Translations under genes and position numbers: made by a program
Source of the DNA: Sisyra terminalis
Taxonomy: Eukaryota; Arthropoda; Insecta; Neuroptera; Sisyridae
DNA length: 64,000 bases
Direction of reading: 5' to 3'
Assembly (NCBI GenBank): GCA_958496175.1
Contig: OY292277.1
Location: 1,488,001-1,552,000 of the forward strand
The notes under the pieces: generated by a model
Told to the model about the DNA's origin: nothing
Database searches by the model: none
Seen by the model: only the letters and a program-made list of their open reading frames with translations
In this document: in pieces, positions 35,441-49,900 of the stretch
Position numbering within the stretch: the stretch's first letter is position 1
Layout: each line of letters begins with the position of its first letter

Positions 35441-38400
35441 TCAAATTGTAATTCACTTAAACGTCCCTTAACTTAATTTCTTGAGAAAACTAAGCCTTAT
35501 TTTGAAAAATCGGCCATTAAACTGGACTTATTTCAGGCGGAAAATGTCACATCAATTTACGGCTCTAAAACTTCCAGGTTTAAATTCCTGGCAAACTATC
35601 CCGATACATTAATGTTTCTTTTTTTTAGAACGTGGAGAAAGATTCAAACATTAATATTCAATCAGACTATAGCAAAAAAAAACCATCCCTTACATCCGGT
35701 TTTTCCCAATTTAAATTGGCCTTGTTTTAGCTTTGAAATGGAATTGTGGACGTCCTGTTACCCACAGGAAGAAAATTTCTACCGACTGAAATTCAATAAA
35801 ACGTCCCTTATCTTAATTTCTTGAGAAAAAAAAGTCTTAATTTGAAAAATCGGCCATTAAACTGGACTTATTTCAGACGGAAAATGTCACATCAATTTAC
35901 GGCTCTAAAACTTCCAGGTTTAAATTCCTGGCAAACTATCCCGGTACATTAATGTTTCTTTTTTTGAGAACTTAGAGAAAGATTCAAGCATTAATATTCA
36001 ATTAGACTATAGCAAAAGAAAACATCCCTTATATCCGGTTTTCCCAATTTAAATTGGCCTTGTTTTAGATTTGAAATGGAATTGTGGTCGTCCTGTTACC
36101 CACAGGAAGAAAATTTCTTCAAATTGTAATTCACTTAAACGTCCCTTATCTTAATTTCTTGAGAAAACTAAGCCTTATTTTGAAAAATCGGCCATTAAAC
36201 TGGCCTTATTTCAGACGGAAAATGTCACATCAATTCACGGCTCTAAAACCTCCAGGTATAAATTTCTGGTAAACTATCCCGGTACATTAATGTTTCTTTT
36301 TTTGAGAACGTGGAGAAAGATTCAAGCATGAATATTCAATTAGACTATAGCAAAAGAAAACATCCCTTATATCCGGTTTTTCCCTATTTAAATTGGCCTT
36401 GTTTTAGCTTTGAAATGGAATTGTGGACGTCCTGTTACCCACAGGAAGAAAATTTCTTCAAATTGTAATTCACTTAAACGTCCCCAATCTTAATTTCTTG
36501 AGAAAACTAAGCCTTATATTGAAAAATCGGCCATTAAACTAGCTTTATTTCAGACGGAAAATGTCACATCAATTCACGGCTCTAAAACCTCCAGGTATAA
36601 ATTTCTGGTAAACTATCCCGGTACATTAATGTTTCTTTTTTTGAGAACGTGGAGAAAGATTCAAGCATGAATATTCAATTAGACTATAGCAAAAGAAAAC
36701 ATCCCTTTTATCCGGTTTTTCCCTATTTAAATTGGCATTGTTTTAGCTTTGAAATGGAATTGTGGACGTCCTGTTACCCACAGGAAGAAAATTTCTACCG
36801 ATTGAAATTCAATAAAACTTCCCTTATCTTAATTTTTTGAGAAAAATAAGTCTTAATTTGAAAAATCGGCCATTAAACTGGCCTTATTTCAGACGGAAAA
36901 TGTCAAATCAATTTACGGCTCTTAAACTTCCCGGTTTAAATTCCCGGCAAACTATCCCGATAAATTAATGTTTCTTTTTTTGAGAACGTGGAGAAAGATT
37001 CAAACATTAATACTCAATCAGACTATAGCAATAGAAAACATCCCTTATATCCGGTTTTTCCCAATTTAAATTGGCCTTGTTTTAGCTTTGAAATGGAATT
37101 GTGGACGTCCTGTTACCCACAGGAAGAAAATTTCTTCAAATTGTAATTCAATTAAACGTCCCCAATCTTAATTTCTTGAGAAAACTAAGCCTTATATTGA
37201 AAAATCGGCCATTAAACTAGCTTTATTTCAGACGGAAAATGTCACATCAATTTAAGGCTCTAAAACTTCCCGGTTTAAATTCCCGGCAAACTATCCCGAC
37301 AAATTAATGTTTCTTTTTTTGAGAACGTGGAGAAAGATTCAAACATTAATATTCAATCATACTATAGCAAAAGAAAACATCCCTTATATCCGGTTTTTCC
37401 CAATTTAAATTGTCCTAGTTTTAACTTTGAAATGGAATTGTGGACGTCCTGTTACCCACAGGAAGAAAATTTCTCCAAATTGTAATTCACTTAAACGTCC
37501 CTAATCTTAATTTCTTGAGAAAACTAGGCCTTATTTTAAAAAATCGGCCATTAAACTGGCCTTACTTCAGACGGAAAATGTCACATCAATTTACGGCTCT
37601 AAAACTTCCCGGTTTAAATTCCCGGCAAACTATCCCGATAAATTAATGTTTCTTTTTTTGAGAACGTGGAGAAAGATTCAAACATTAATATTCAATCAGA
37701 CTATAGCAAAAGAAAACATCCCTTATATCCGGTTTTTCCCAATTTAAATTGGCCTTGTTTTAGCTTTGAAATGGAATTGTGGACGTCCTGTTACCCACAG
37801 GAAGAAAATTTCTTCAAATTGTAATTCACTTAAACGTCCCTTAACTTAATTTCTTGAGAAAACTAAGCCTTATTTTGAAAAATCGGCCATTAAACTGGAC
37901 TTATTTCAGGCGGAAAATGTCACATCAATTTACGGCTCTAAAACTTCCAGGTTTAAATTCCTGGCAAACTATCCCGATACATTAATGTTTCTTTTTTTTA
38001 GAACGTGGAGAAAGATTCAAACATTAATATTCAATCAGACTATAGCAAAAAAAAACCATCCCTTACATCCGGTTTTTCCCAATTTAAATTGGCCTTGTTT
38101 TAGCTTTTAAATGGAATTGTGGACGTCCTGTTACCCACAGGAAGAAAATTTCTACCGACTGAAATTCAATAAAACGTCCCTTATCTTAATTTCTTGAGAA
38201 AAAAAAGTCTTAATTTGAAAAATCGGCCATTAAACTGGACTTATTTCAGACGGAAAATGTCACATCAATTTACGGCTCTAAAACTTCCAGGTTTAAATTC
38301 CTGGCAAACTATCCCGGTACATTAATGTTTCTTTTTTTGAGAACTTAGAGAAAGATTCAAGCATTAATATTCAATTAGACTATAGCAAAAGAAAACATCC

Positions 38401-38700
38401 CTTATATCCGGTTTTCCCAATTTAAATTGGCCTTGTTTTAGATTTGAAATGGAATTGTGGTCGTCCTGTTACCCACAGGAAGAAAATTTCTTCAAATTGT
38501 AATTCACTTAAACGTCCCTTATCTTAATTTCTTGAGAAAACTAAGCCTTATTTTGAAAAATCGGCCATTAAACTGGCCTTATTTCAGACGGAAAATGTCA
38601 CATCAATTCACGGCTCTAAAACCTCCAGGTATAAATTTCTGGTAAACTATCCCGGTACATTAATGTTTCTTTTTTTGAGAACGTGGAGAAAGATTCAAGC
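35276..38700. repeat. Higher-order repeat, about 2.37 kb (7 monomers), two copies
   Basis: The private variant CTTTTTTTTAGAACGTGG near 35620 recurs near 37992, and TTGTGGTCGTCC at 36083 recurs at 38456. The step is about 2,373 bp, seven monomers. TTTCAGGCGG occurs in both copies. The middle of the second copy is interrupted by monomers from the preceding pattern. Confidence 0.75.
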
Positions 38701-40531
38701 ATGAATATTCAATTAGACTATAGCAAAAGAAAACATCCCTTATATCCGGTTTTTTCCAATTTAAATTGTCCTTGTTTTAGCTTTAAAATGGAGTTGTGGA
38801 CGTCCTGTTACCCACAGGAAGAAAATTTCTTCAAATTGTAATTCACTTAAACGTCCCTAATCTTAATTTCTAGAGAAAACTAGGCCTTATTTTGAAAAAT
38901 CTGTCATTAAACAGGCCTTATTTCAGACGGAAAATGTCACATTAATTTACGGCTCTAAAACTACCAGGTTTGAACTCCTGGCAAACTATCCCGATACATT
39001 AATGTTTCTTTTTTTGAGAACTTGGAGAAAGATTCAAACATTAATATTCAATCAGACTATAGCAAAAGAAAACATCCCTTATATCCGGTTTTTCCCAATT
39101 TAAATTGGCCTTGTTTAAACTTTTGAAATGGAATTGTGGACGTCCTGTTACCCACAGGAAGAAAATTTCTTCAAATTGTAATTCACTTAAACGTCCCTAA
39201 TCTTAATTTCTTGCGAAAACTAGGCCTTATTTTGAAAAATCTGTCATTAAACAGGCCTTATTTAAGACGGAAAATGTCATATCCATTTACGGCTCTAAAA
39301 CTTCCCGGTTTAAACTCCCGGCAAACTATCCCGATACATTAATGTTTCTTTTTTTGAGAGCTTGGAGAAAGATTCAAGCATTAATATTCAATTAAACTAT
39401 AGCAAAAGAAACCATCCCTTATATCCGGTTTTTTCCAATTTAAATTGTCCTTGTTTTAGCTTTAAAATGGAGTTGTGGACGTCCTGTTACCCACAGGATG
39501 AAAATTTCTTCAAATTGTAATTCACTTAAACGTCCTTAATCTTAATTTCTTGAGAAAACTAGGCCTTATTTTGAAAAATCGGCCATTAAACTGGCCTTAT
39601 TTCAGACGGAAAATGTCACATCAATTTACGGCTCTAAAACCTCCAGGTTTAAATTCCTGGCAAACTATCCTGATACATTAATGTTTCTTTTTTTGAGAAC
39701 TTGGAGAAAGATTCAAACATTAATATTCAATCAGACTATAGCAAAAGAAAACATCCCTTCTATCCGGTTTTTTCCAATTTAAATTGGCCTTGTTTTAACT
39801 TTGAAATGGAATTGTGGACGTCCTGTTACCCACAGGAAGAAAATTTCTTCAAATTGTAATTCACTTAAACGTCCCTAATCTTAATTTCTTGAGAAAACTA
39901 GGCCTTATTTTGAAAAATCGGCCATTAAACTGGCCTTATTTCAGACGGAAAATGTCATATCAATTTACGGCTCTTAAACTTCCCGGTTTAAATTCCCGGC
40001 AAACTATCCCGATAAATTAATGTTTTTTTTTGAGAACGTGGAGAAAGATTCAAACATTAATATTCAATCAGATTATAGCAAAAGAAAACATCCCTTATAT
40101 CCGGTTTTCCCAATTTAAATTGGCCTTGTTTTAGATTTGAAATTGAATTGTGGTCGTCCTGTTACCCACAGGAAGAAAATTTCTTCAAATTGTAATTCAC
40201 TTAAACGTCCCTTATCTTAATTTCTTGAGAAAACTAAGCCTTATTTTGAAAAATCGGCCATTAAACTGGCCTTATTTCAGACGGAAAATGTCACATCAAT
40301 TCACGGCTCTAAAACCTCCAGGTATAAATTTCTGGCAAACTATCCCGGTACATTAATGTTTCTTTTTTTGAGAACGTGGAGAAAGATTCAAGCATGAATA
40401 TTCAATTAGACTATAGCAAAAGAAAACATCCCTTATATCCGGTTTTCCCAATTTAAATTGGCCTTGTTTAAACTTTTGAAATGGAATTGTGGACGTCCTG
40501 TTACCCACAGGAAGAAAATTTCTTTCGATTG

Positions 40532-40976
40532 TTATTTATTAGATAGCTTAAATCTACAAACATTGATATAACAAGGCCTAAATTCATTTTCTAAATTATT
40601 TCTTTTTTCAAACAATTCTAATTTGTTGGCAATTCGAATTGTTTAGAATTTTGAATTAAGACAACGCCACAATGTGTTTCGAATTTAGTTGGAAGCTATG
40701 AGTACATCCACCTGACTCACAGGTGGCACTAAAAACTTAAGGTGGTTAAGTGACATTACATGTCAAGAGTTCACACGTTCTAGCATAGATGGAAAGACAG
40801 CAGATGTCAATTTGACAACTAACTTTTGATAGTATTTCAAATTTTAATTGTATATAATATTAAAATTTAATTGTATTTCTTCACATTGTAAATCACTAAA
40901 AAGCCTTAAATCTAAAAACGTTGAGAAAACAAGGCCTTATATTGAAAAAACACCCTTTTAAACGGCCTAATTTCTG
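40532..40976. repeat. Dyad-rich module, copy 3
   Basis: Same module, one base shorter at its left end (AGATAGCTTAAATC where copies 1 and 2 have AGATAGCCTTAAATC). It also reads CAAGGCCTTATATTG where copies 1 and 2 have CAAAGCCTTATATTG. Those differences group it with copy 4. The hairpin is at 40708-40726. It is followed by ordinary satellite and not by the 3.5-kb unique segment. Confidence 0.88.
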
Positions 40977-43900
40977 ACTGAAAATGTCACATCAATTTAC
41001 GGCTCTAAAACTTCCCGGTTTAAATTCCCGGCAAACTATCCCGATATATTAATGTTACTTTTTTTGAGAACGTGGAAAAAGATTCAAACATTAATATTCA
41101 ATCAGACTATAGCAAAAAAACCATCCCTTATATCCGGTTTTTTCCAATTTAAATTGTCCTTGTTTTAGCTTTAAAATGGAGTTGTGGACGTCCTGTTACC
41201 CACAGGAAGAAAATTTCTTCAAATTGTAATTCACTTAAACGTCCCTAATCTTAATTTCTTGAGAAAACTAGGCCTTATTTTGAAAAATCTGTCATTAAAC
41301 AGGCCTTATTTCAGACGGAAAATGTCACATTAATTTACGGCTCTAAAACTACCAGGTTTGAACTCCTGGCAAACTATCCCGATACTTTAATGTTTCTTTT
41401 TTTGAGAACTTGGAGAAAGATTCAAACATTAATATTCAATCAGACTATAGCAAAAAAAACTATCCCTTAAATCCGGTTTTTCCCAATTTAAATTGGCCTT
41501 GTTTAAACTTTTGAAATGGAATTGTGGACGTCCTGTTACCCACAGGAAGAAAATTTCTTCAAATTGTAATTCACTTAAACGTCCCTAATCTTAATTTCTT
41601 GCGAAAACTAGGCCTTATTTTGAAAAATCTGTCATTAAACAGGCCTTATTTAAGACGGAAAATGTCATATCCATTTACGGCTCTAAAACTTCCCGGTTTA
41701 AACTCCCGGCAAACTATCCCGATACATTAATGTTTCTTTTTTTGAGAGCTTGGAGAAAGATTCAAGCATTAATATTCAATTAAACTATAGCAAAAGAAAC
41801 CATCCCTTATATCCGGTTTTTTCCAATTTAAATTGTCCTTGTTTTAGCTTTAAAATGGAGTTGTGGACGTCCTGTTACCCACAGGATGAAAATTTCTTCA
41901 AATTGTTATTCACTTAAGCGTCCCAAATCTTAATTTCTTGAGAAAACTAGGCCTTATTTTGAAAAATCGGCCATTAAACTGGCCTTATTTCAGACGGAAA
42001 ATGTCACATCAATTTACGGCTCTAAAACCTCCAGGTTTAAATTCCTGGCAAACTATCCTGATACATTAATGTTTCTTTTTTTGAGAACTTGGAGAAAGAT
42101 TCAAACATTAATATTCAATCAGACTATAGCAAAAGAAAACATCCCTTATATCCGGTTTTTTCCAATTTAAATTGTCCTTGTTTTAGCTTTAAAATGGAGT
42201 TGTGGACGTCCTGTTACCCACAGGAAGAAAATTTCTTCAAATTGTAATTCACTTAAACGTCCCTAATCTTAATTTCTTGAGAAAACTAGGCCTTATTTTG
42301 AAAAATCTGTCATTTAACAGGCCTTATTTCAGACGGAAAATGTCACATTAATTTACGGCTCTAAAACTACCAGGTTTGAACTCCTGGCAAACTATCCCGA
42401 TACATTAATGTTTCTTTTTTTGAGAACTTGGAGAAAGATTCAAACATTAATATTCAATCAGACTATAGCAAAAAAAACCATCCCTTAAATCCGGTTTTTC
42501 CCAATTTAAATTGGCCTTGTTTAAACTTTTGAAATGGAATTGTGGACGTCCTGTTACCCACAGGAAGAAAATTTCTTCAAATTGTAATTCACTTAAACGT
42601 CCCTAATCTTAATTTCTTGCGAAAACTAGGCCTTATTTTGAAAAATCTGTCATTAAACAGGCCTTATTTAAGACGGAAAATGTCATATCCATTTACGGCT
42701 CTAAAACTTCCCGGTTTAAACTCCCGGCAAACTATCCCGATACATTAATGTTTCTTTTTTTGAGAGCTTGGAGAAAGATTCAAGCATTAATATTCAATTA
42801 AACTATAGCAAAAGAAACCATCCCTTATATCCGGTTTTTTCCAATTTAAATTGTCCTTGTTTTAGCTTTAAAATGGAGTTGTGGACGTCCTGTTACCCAC
42901 AGGATGAAAATTTCTTCAAATTGTAATTCACTTAAACGTCCCTAATCTTAATTTCTTGAGAAAACTAGGCCTTATTTTGAAAAATCGGCCATTAAACTGG
43001 CCTTATTTCAGACGGAAAATGTCACATCAATTTACGGCTCTAAAACCTCCAGGTTTAAATTCCTGGCAAACTATCCTGATACATTAATGTTTCTTTTTTT
43101 GAGAACTTGGAGAAAGATTCAAACATTAATATTCAATCAGACTATAGCAAAAGAAAACATCCCTTATATCCGGTTTTTTCCAATTTAAATTGTCCTTGTT
43201 TTAGCTTTAAAATGGAGTTGTGGACGTCCTGTTACCCACAGGAAGAAAATTTCTTCAAATTGTAATTCACTTAAACGTCCCTAATCTTAATTTCTTGAGA
43301 AAACTAGGCCTTATTTTGAAAAATCTATCATTAAACAGGCCTTATTTCAGACGGAAAATGTTACATTAATTTACGGCTCTAAAACTACCAGGTTTGAACT
43401 CCTGGCAAACTATCCCGATACATTAATGTTTCTTTTTTTGAGAACTTGGAGAAAGATTCAAACATTATTATTCAATCAGACTATAGCAAAAAAAACCATC
43501 CCTTAAATCCGGTTTTTCCCAATTTAAATTGGCCTTGTTTAAACTTTTGAAATGGAATTGTGGACGTCCTGTTACCCACAGGAAGAAAATTTCTTCAAAT
43601 TGTAATTCACTTAAACGTCCCTAATCTTAATTTCTTGCGAAAACTAGGCCTTATTTTGAAAAATCTGTCATTAAACAGGCCTTATTTCAGACGGAAAATG
43701 TCACATCAATTTACGGCTCTAAAACCTCCAGGTTTAAATTCCTGGCAAACTATCCTGAAACATTAATGTTTCTTTTTTTGAGAACTTGGAGAAAGATTCA
43801 AACATTAATATTCAATCAGACTATAGCAAAAGAAAACATCCCTTATATCCGGTTTTTCCAATTTAAATTGTCCTTGTTTTAGCTTTAAAATGGAGTTGTG

Positions 43901-46900
43901 GACGTCCTGTTACCCACAGGAAGAAAATTTCTTCAAATTGTAATTCACTTAAACGTCCCTAATCTTAATTTCTTGAGAAAACTAGGCCTTATTTTGAAAA
44001 ATCGGCCATTAAACTGGCCTTATTTCAGACGGAAAATGTCACATCAATTTACGGCTCTAAAACTTCCCGGTTTAAATTCCCGGCAAACTATCTCGATACA
44101 TTAATGTTTCTTTTTTTGAGAGCTTGGAAAAAGATTCAAGCATTAATATTCAATTAAACTATAGCAAATGAAACCATCCCTTATATCCGGTTTTTTCCAA
44201 TTTAAATTGTCCTTGCTTTAGCTTTAAAATGGAGTTGTGGACGTCCTGTTACCCACAGGAAGAAAATTTCTTCCGATTGTAATTCACTTAAACGTCCCCA
44301 ATCCTAATTTCTTGAGAAAACTAGGCCTTATTTTGAAAAATCGGCCATTAAACTGGCCTTATTTCAGACGGAAAATGTCATATCAATTTACGGCTCTTAA
44401 CTTCCCGGTTTAAATTCCCGGCAAACTATCCCGATAAATTAATGTTTCTTTTTTTGAGAACGTGGAGAAAGATTCAAACATTAATATTCAATCAGACTAT
44501 AGCAAAAAAAAACCATCCCTTATATCCGGTGTTTGCTAATTTATATTGGCCTTGTTTAAACTTTGAAATGGAATTGAGGACGTCCTGTTACCCACAGGAA
44601 GAAAATTTCTTCAAATTGTAATTCACTTAAACGTCCCTAATCTTAATTTCTTGAGAAAACTAGGCCTTATTTTGAAAAATCTGTCATTAAACAGGCCTTA
44701 TTTCAGACGGAAAATGTTTCATCTATTTAAGGCTCTAAAACTTCCCGGTTTAAATTTCGGGCAAACTATCCCGATACATTAATGTTTCTTTTTTTGAGAA
44801 CGTGGAAAAAGATTCAAACATTAATATTCAATCAGACTATAGCAAAAAAACCATCCCTTATATCCGGTTTTTCCCAATTTAAATTGGCCTTGTTTAAACT
44901 TTTGAAATGGAATTGTGGACGTCCTGTTACCCACAGGAAGAAAATTTCTTCAAATTGTAATTCACTTAAACGTCCCTAATCTTAATTTCTTGAGAAAACT
45001 AGGCCTTATTTTGAAAAATCTGTCATTAAACAGGCCTTATTTCAGACGGAAAATGTCACATTAATTTACGGCTCTAAAACTACCAGGTTTGAACTCCTGG
45101 CAAACTATCCCGATACATTAATGTTTCTTTTTTTGAGAACTTGGAGAAAGATTCAAACATTAATATTCAATCAGACTATAGCAAAAAAAACTATCCCTTA
45201 AATCCGGTTTTTCCCAATTTAAATTGGCCTTGTTTAAACTTTTGAAATGGAATTTTGGACGTCCTGTTACCCACAGGAAGAAAATTTCTTCAAATTGTAA
45301 TTCACTTAAACGTCCCTAATCTTAATTTCTTGCGAAAACTAGGCCTTATTTTGAAAAATCTGTCATTAAACAGGCCTTATTTAAGACGGAAAATGTCATA
45401 TCCATTTACGGCTCTAAAACTTCCCGGTTTAAACTCCCGGCAAACTATCCCGATACATTAATGTTTCTTTTTTTGAGAGCTTGGAGAAAGATTCAAGCAT
45501 TAATATTCAATTAAACTATAGCAAAAGAAACCATCCCTTATATCCGGTTTTTTCCAATTTAAATTGTCCTTGTTTTAGCTTTAAAATGGAGTTGTGGACG
45601 TCCTGTTACCCACAGGATGAAAATTTCTTCAAATTGTTATTCACTTAAGCGTCCCTAATCTTAATTTCTTGAGAAAACTAGGCCTTATTTTGAAAAATCG
45701 GCCATTAAACTGGCCTTATTTCAGACGGAAAATGTCACATCAATTTACGGCTCTAAAACCTCCAGGTTTAAATTCCTGGCAAACTATCCTGATACATTAA
45801 TGTTTCTTTTTTTGAGAACTTGGAGAAAGATTCAAACATTAATATTCAATCAGACTATAGCAAAAAAAACTATCCCTTAAATCCGGTTTTTCCCAATTTA
45901 AATTGGCCTTGTTTAAACTTTTGAAATGGAATTTTGGACGTCCTGTTACCCACAGGAAGAAAATTTCTTCAAATTGTAATTCACTTAAACGTCCCTAATC
46001 TTAATTTCTTGCGAAAACTAGGCCTTATTTTGAAAAATCTGTCATTAAACAGGCCTTATTTAAGACGGAAAATGTCATATCCATTTACGGCTCTAAAACT
46101 TCCCGGTTTAAACTCCCGGCAAACTATCCCGATACATTAATGTTTCTTTTTTTGAGAGCTTGGAGAAAGATTCAAGCATTAATATTCAATTAAACTATAG
46201 CAAAAGAAACCATCCCTTATATCCGGTTTTTTCCAATTTAAATTGTCCTTGTTTTAGCTTTAAAATGGAGTTGTGGACGTCCTGTTACCCACAGGATGAA
46301 AATTTCTTCAAATTGTTATTCACTTAAGCGTCCCTAATCTTAATTTCTTGAGAAAACTAGGCCTTATTTTGAAAAATCGGCCATTAAACTGGCCTTATTT
46401 CAGACGGAAAATGTCACATCAATTTACGGCTCTAAAACCTCCAGGTTTAAATTCCTGGCAAACTATCCTGATACATTAATGTTTCTTTTTTTGAGAACTT
46501 GGAGAAAGATTCAAACATTAATATTCAATCAGACTATAGCAAAAGAAAACATCCCTTATATCCGGTTTTTTCCAATTTAAATTGTCCTTGTTTTAGCTTT
46601 AAAATGGAGTTGTGGACGTCCTGTTACCCACAGGATGAAAATTTCTTCAAATTGTTATTCACTTAAGCGTCCCTAATCTTAATTTCTTGAGAAAACTAGG
46701 CCTTATTTTGAAAAATCGGCCATTAAACTGGCCTTATTTCAGACGGAAAATGTCACATCAATTTACGGCTCTAAAACCTCCAGGTTTAAATTCCTGGCAA
46801 ACTATCCTGATACATTAATGTTTCTTTTTTTGAGAACTTGGAGAAAGATTCAAACATTAATATTCAATCAGACTATAGCAAAAGAAAACATCCCTTATAT

Positions 46901-49900
46901 CCGGTTTTTTCCAATTTAAATTGTCCTTGTTTTAGCTTTAAAATGGAATTGTGGACGTCCTGTTACCCACAGGAAGAAAATTTCTTCAAATTGTAATTCA
47001 CTTAAACGTCCCTAATCTTAATTTCTTGCGAAAACTAGGCCTTATTTTGAAAAATCTGTCATTAAACAGGCCTTATTTCAGACGGAAAATGTCACATCAA
47101 TTTACGGCTCTAAAACCTCCAGGTTTAAATTCCTGGCAAACTATCCTGATACATTAATGTTTCTTTTTTTGAGAACTTGGAGAAAGATTCAAACATTAAT
47201 ATTCAATCAGACTATAGCAAAAGAAAACATCCCTTATATCCGGTTTTTTCCAATTTAAATTGTCCTTGTTTTAGCTTTAAAATGGAGTTGTGGACGTCCT
47301 GTTACCCACAGGAAGAAAATTTCTTCAAATTGTAATTCACTTAAACGTCCCTAATCTTAATTTCTTGAGAAAACTAGGCCTTATTTTGAAAAATCTGTCA
47401 TTAAACAGGCCTTATTTCAGACGGAAAATGTCACATTAATTTACGGCTCTAAAACTACCAGGTTTGAACTCCTGGCAAACTATCCCGATACATTAATGTT
47501 TCTTTTTTTGAGAACTTGGAGAAAGATTCAAACATTAATATTCAATCAGACTATAGCAAAAAAAACCATCCCTTAAATCCGGTTTTTCCCAATTTAAATT
47601 GGCCTTGTTTAAACTTTTGAAATGGAATTGTGGACGTCCTGTTACCCACAGGAAGAAAATTTCTTCAAATTGTAATTCACTTAAACGTCCCTAATCTTAA
47701 TTTCTTGCGAAAACTAGGCCTTATTTTGAAAAATCTGTCATTAAACAGGCCTTATTTAAGACGGAAAATGTCATATCCATTTACGGCTCTAAAACTTCCC
47801 GGTTTAAACTCCCGGCAAACTATCCCGATACATTAATGTTTCTTTTTTTGAGAGCTTGGAGAAAGATTCAAGCATTAATATTCAATTAAACTATAGCAAA
47901 AGAAACCATCCCTTATATCCGGTTTTTTCCAATTTAAATTGTCCTTGTTTTAGCTTTAAAATGGAGTTGTGGACGTCCTGTTACCCACAGGATGAAAATT
48001 TCTTCAAATTGTAATTCACTTAAACGTCCCTAATCTTAATTTCTTGAGAAAACTAGGCCTTATTTTGAAAAATCGGCCATTAAACTGGCCTTATTTCAGA
48101 CGGAAAATGTCACATCAATTTACGGCTCTAAAACCTCCAGGTTTAAATTCCTGGCAAACTATCCTGATACATTAATGTTTCTTTTTTTGAGAACTTGGAG
48201 AAAGATTCAAACATTAATATTCAATCAGACTATAGCAAAAGAAACCATCCCTTATATCCGGTTTTTTCCAATTTAAATTGTCCTTGTTTTAGCTTTAAAA
48301 TGGAGTTGTGGACGTCCTGTTACCCACAGGAAGAAAATTTCTTCAAATTGTAATTCACTTAAACGTCCCTAATCTTAATTTCTTGAGAAAACTAGGCCTT
48401 ATTTTGAAAAATCTGTCATTAAACAGGCCTTATTTCAGACGGAAAATGTCACATTAATTTACGGCTCTAAAACTACCAGGTTTGAACTCCTGGCAAACTA
48501 TCCCGATACATTAATGTTTCTTTTTTTGAGAACTTGGAGAAAGATTCAAACATTAATATTCAATCAGACTATAGCAAAAAAAACCATCCCTTAAATCCGG
48601 TTTTTCCCAATTTAAATTGGCCTTGTTTAAACTTTTGAAATGGAATTGTGGACGTCCTGTTACCCACAGGAAGAAAATTTCTTCAAATTGTAATTCACTT
48701 AATCGTCCCTAATCTTAATTTCTTGCGAAAACTAGGCCTTATTTTGAAAAATCTGTCATTAAACAGGCCTTATTTAAGACGGAAAATGTCATATCCATTT
48801 ACGGCTCTAAAACTTCCCGGTTTAAACTCCCGGCAAACTATCCCGATACATTAATGTTTCTTTTTTTGAGAGCTTGGAGAAAGATTCAAGCATTAATATT
48901 CAATTAAACTATAGCAAAAGAAACCATCCCTTATATCCGGTTTTTTCCAATTTAAATTGTCCTTGTTTTAGCTTTAAAATGGAGTTGTGGACGTCCTGTT
49001 ACCCACAGGATGAAAATTTCTTCAAATTGTAATTCACTTAAACGTCCCTAATCTTAATTTCTTGAGAAAACTAGGCCTTATTTTGAAAAATCGGCCATTA
49101 AACTGGCCTTATTTCAGACGGAAAATGTCACATCAATTTACGGCTCTAAAACCTCCAGGTTTAAATTCCTGGCAAACTATCCTGATACATTAATGTTTCT
49201 TTTTTTGAGAACTTGGAGAAAGATTCAAGCATTAATATTCAGTTAAACTATAGCAAAAGAAACCATCCCTTATATCCGGTTTTTTCCAATTTAAATTGTC
49301 CTTGTTTTAGCTTTAAAATGGAGTTGTGGACGTCCTGTTACCCACAGGAAGAAAATTTCTTCTAATTGTAATTCACTTAAACGTCCATAATCTTAATTTC
49401 TTGAGAAAACTAGGCCTTATTTTGAAAAATCTGTCATTAAACAGGCCTTATTTCAGACGGAAAATGTCACATTAATTTACGGCTCTAAAACTACCAGGTT
49501 TGAACTCCTGGCAAACTATCCCGATACATTAATGTTTCTTTTTTTGAGAACTTGGAGAAAGATTCAAACATTAATATTCAATCAGACTATAGCAAAAAAA
49601 ACCATCCCTTTGATCCGGTTTTTCCCAATTTAAATTGGCCTTGTTTAAACTTTTGAAATGGAATTGTGGACGTCCTGTTACCCACAGGAAGAAAATTTCT
49701 TCAAATTGTAATTCACTTAAACGTCCCTAATCTTAATTTCTTGCGAAAACTAGGCCTTATTTTGAAAAATCTGTCATTAAACAGGCCTTATTTCAGACGG
49801 AAAATGTCACATCAATTTACGGCTCTAAAACCTCCAGGTTTAAATTCCTGGCAAACTATCCTGATACATTAATGTTTCTTTTTTTGAGAACTTGGAGAAA

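Larger units (their letters stand above)
27608..40531. repeat. 339-bp satellite array, segment 5
   Basis: About 38 monomers. Frequent local variants are ATTAAACTAGCTTTATTTC, GAGAACTTAGAG, CCAGGTATAAATTTCTGG and GACTATAGCAATAG. Higher-order structure is listed separately. No other sequence interrupts it. Confidence 0.96.
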
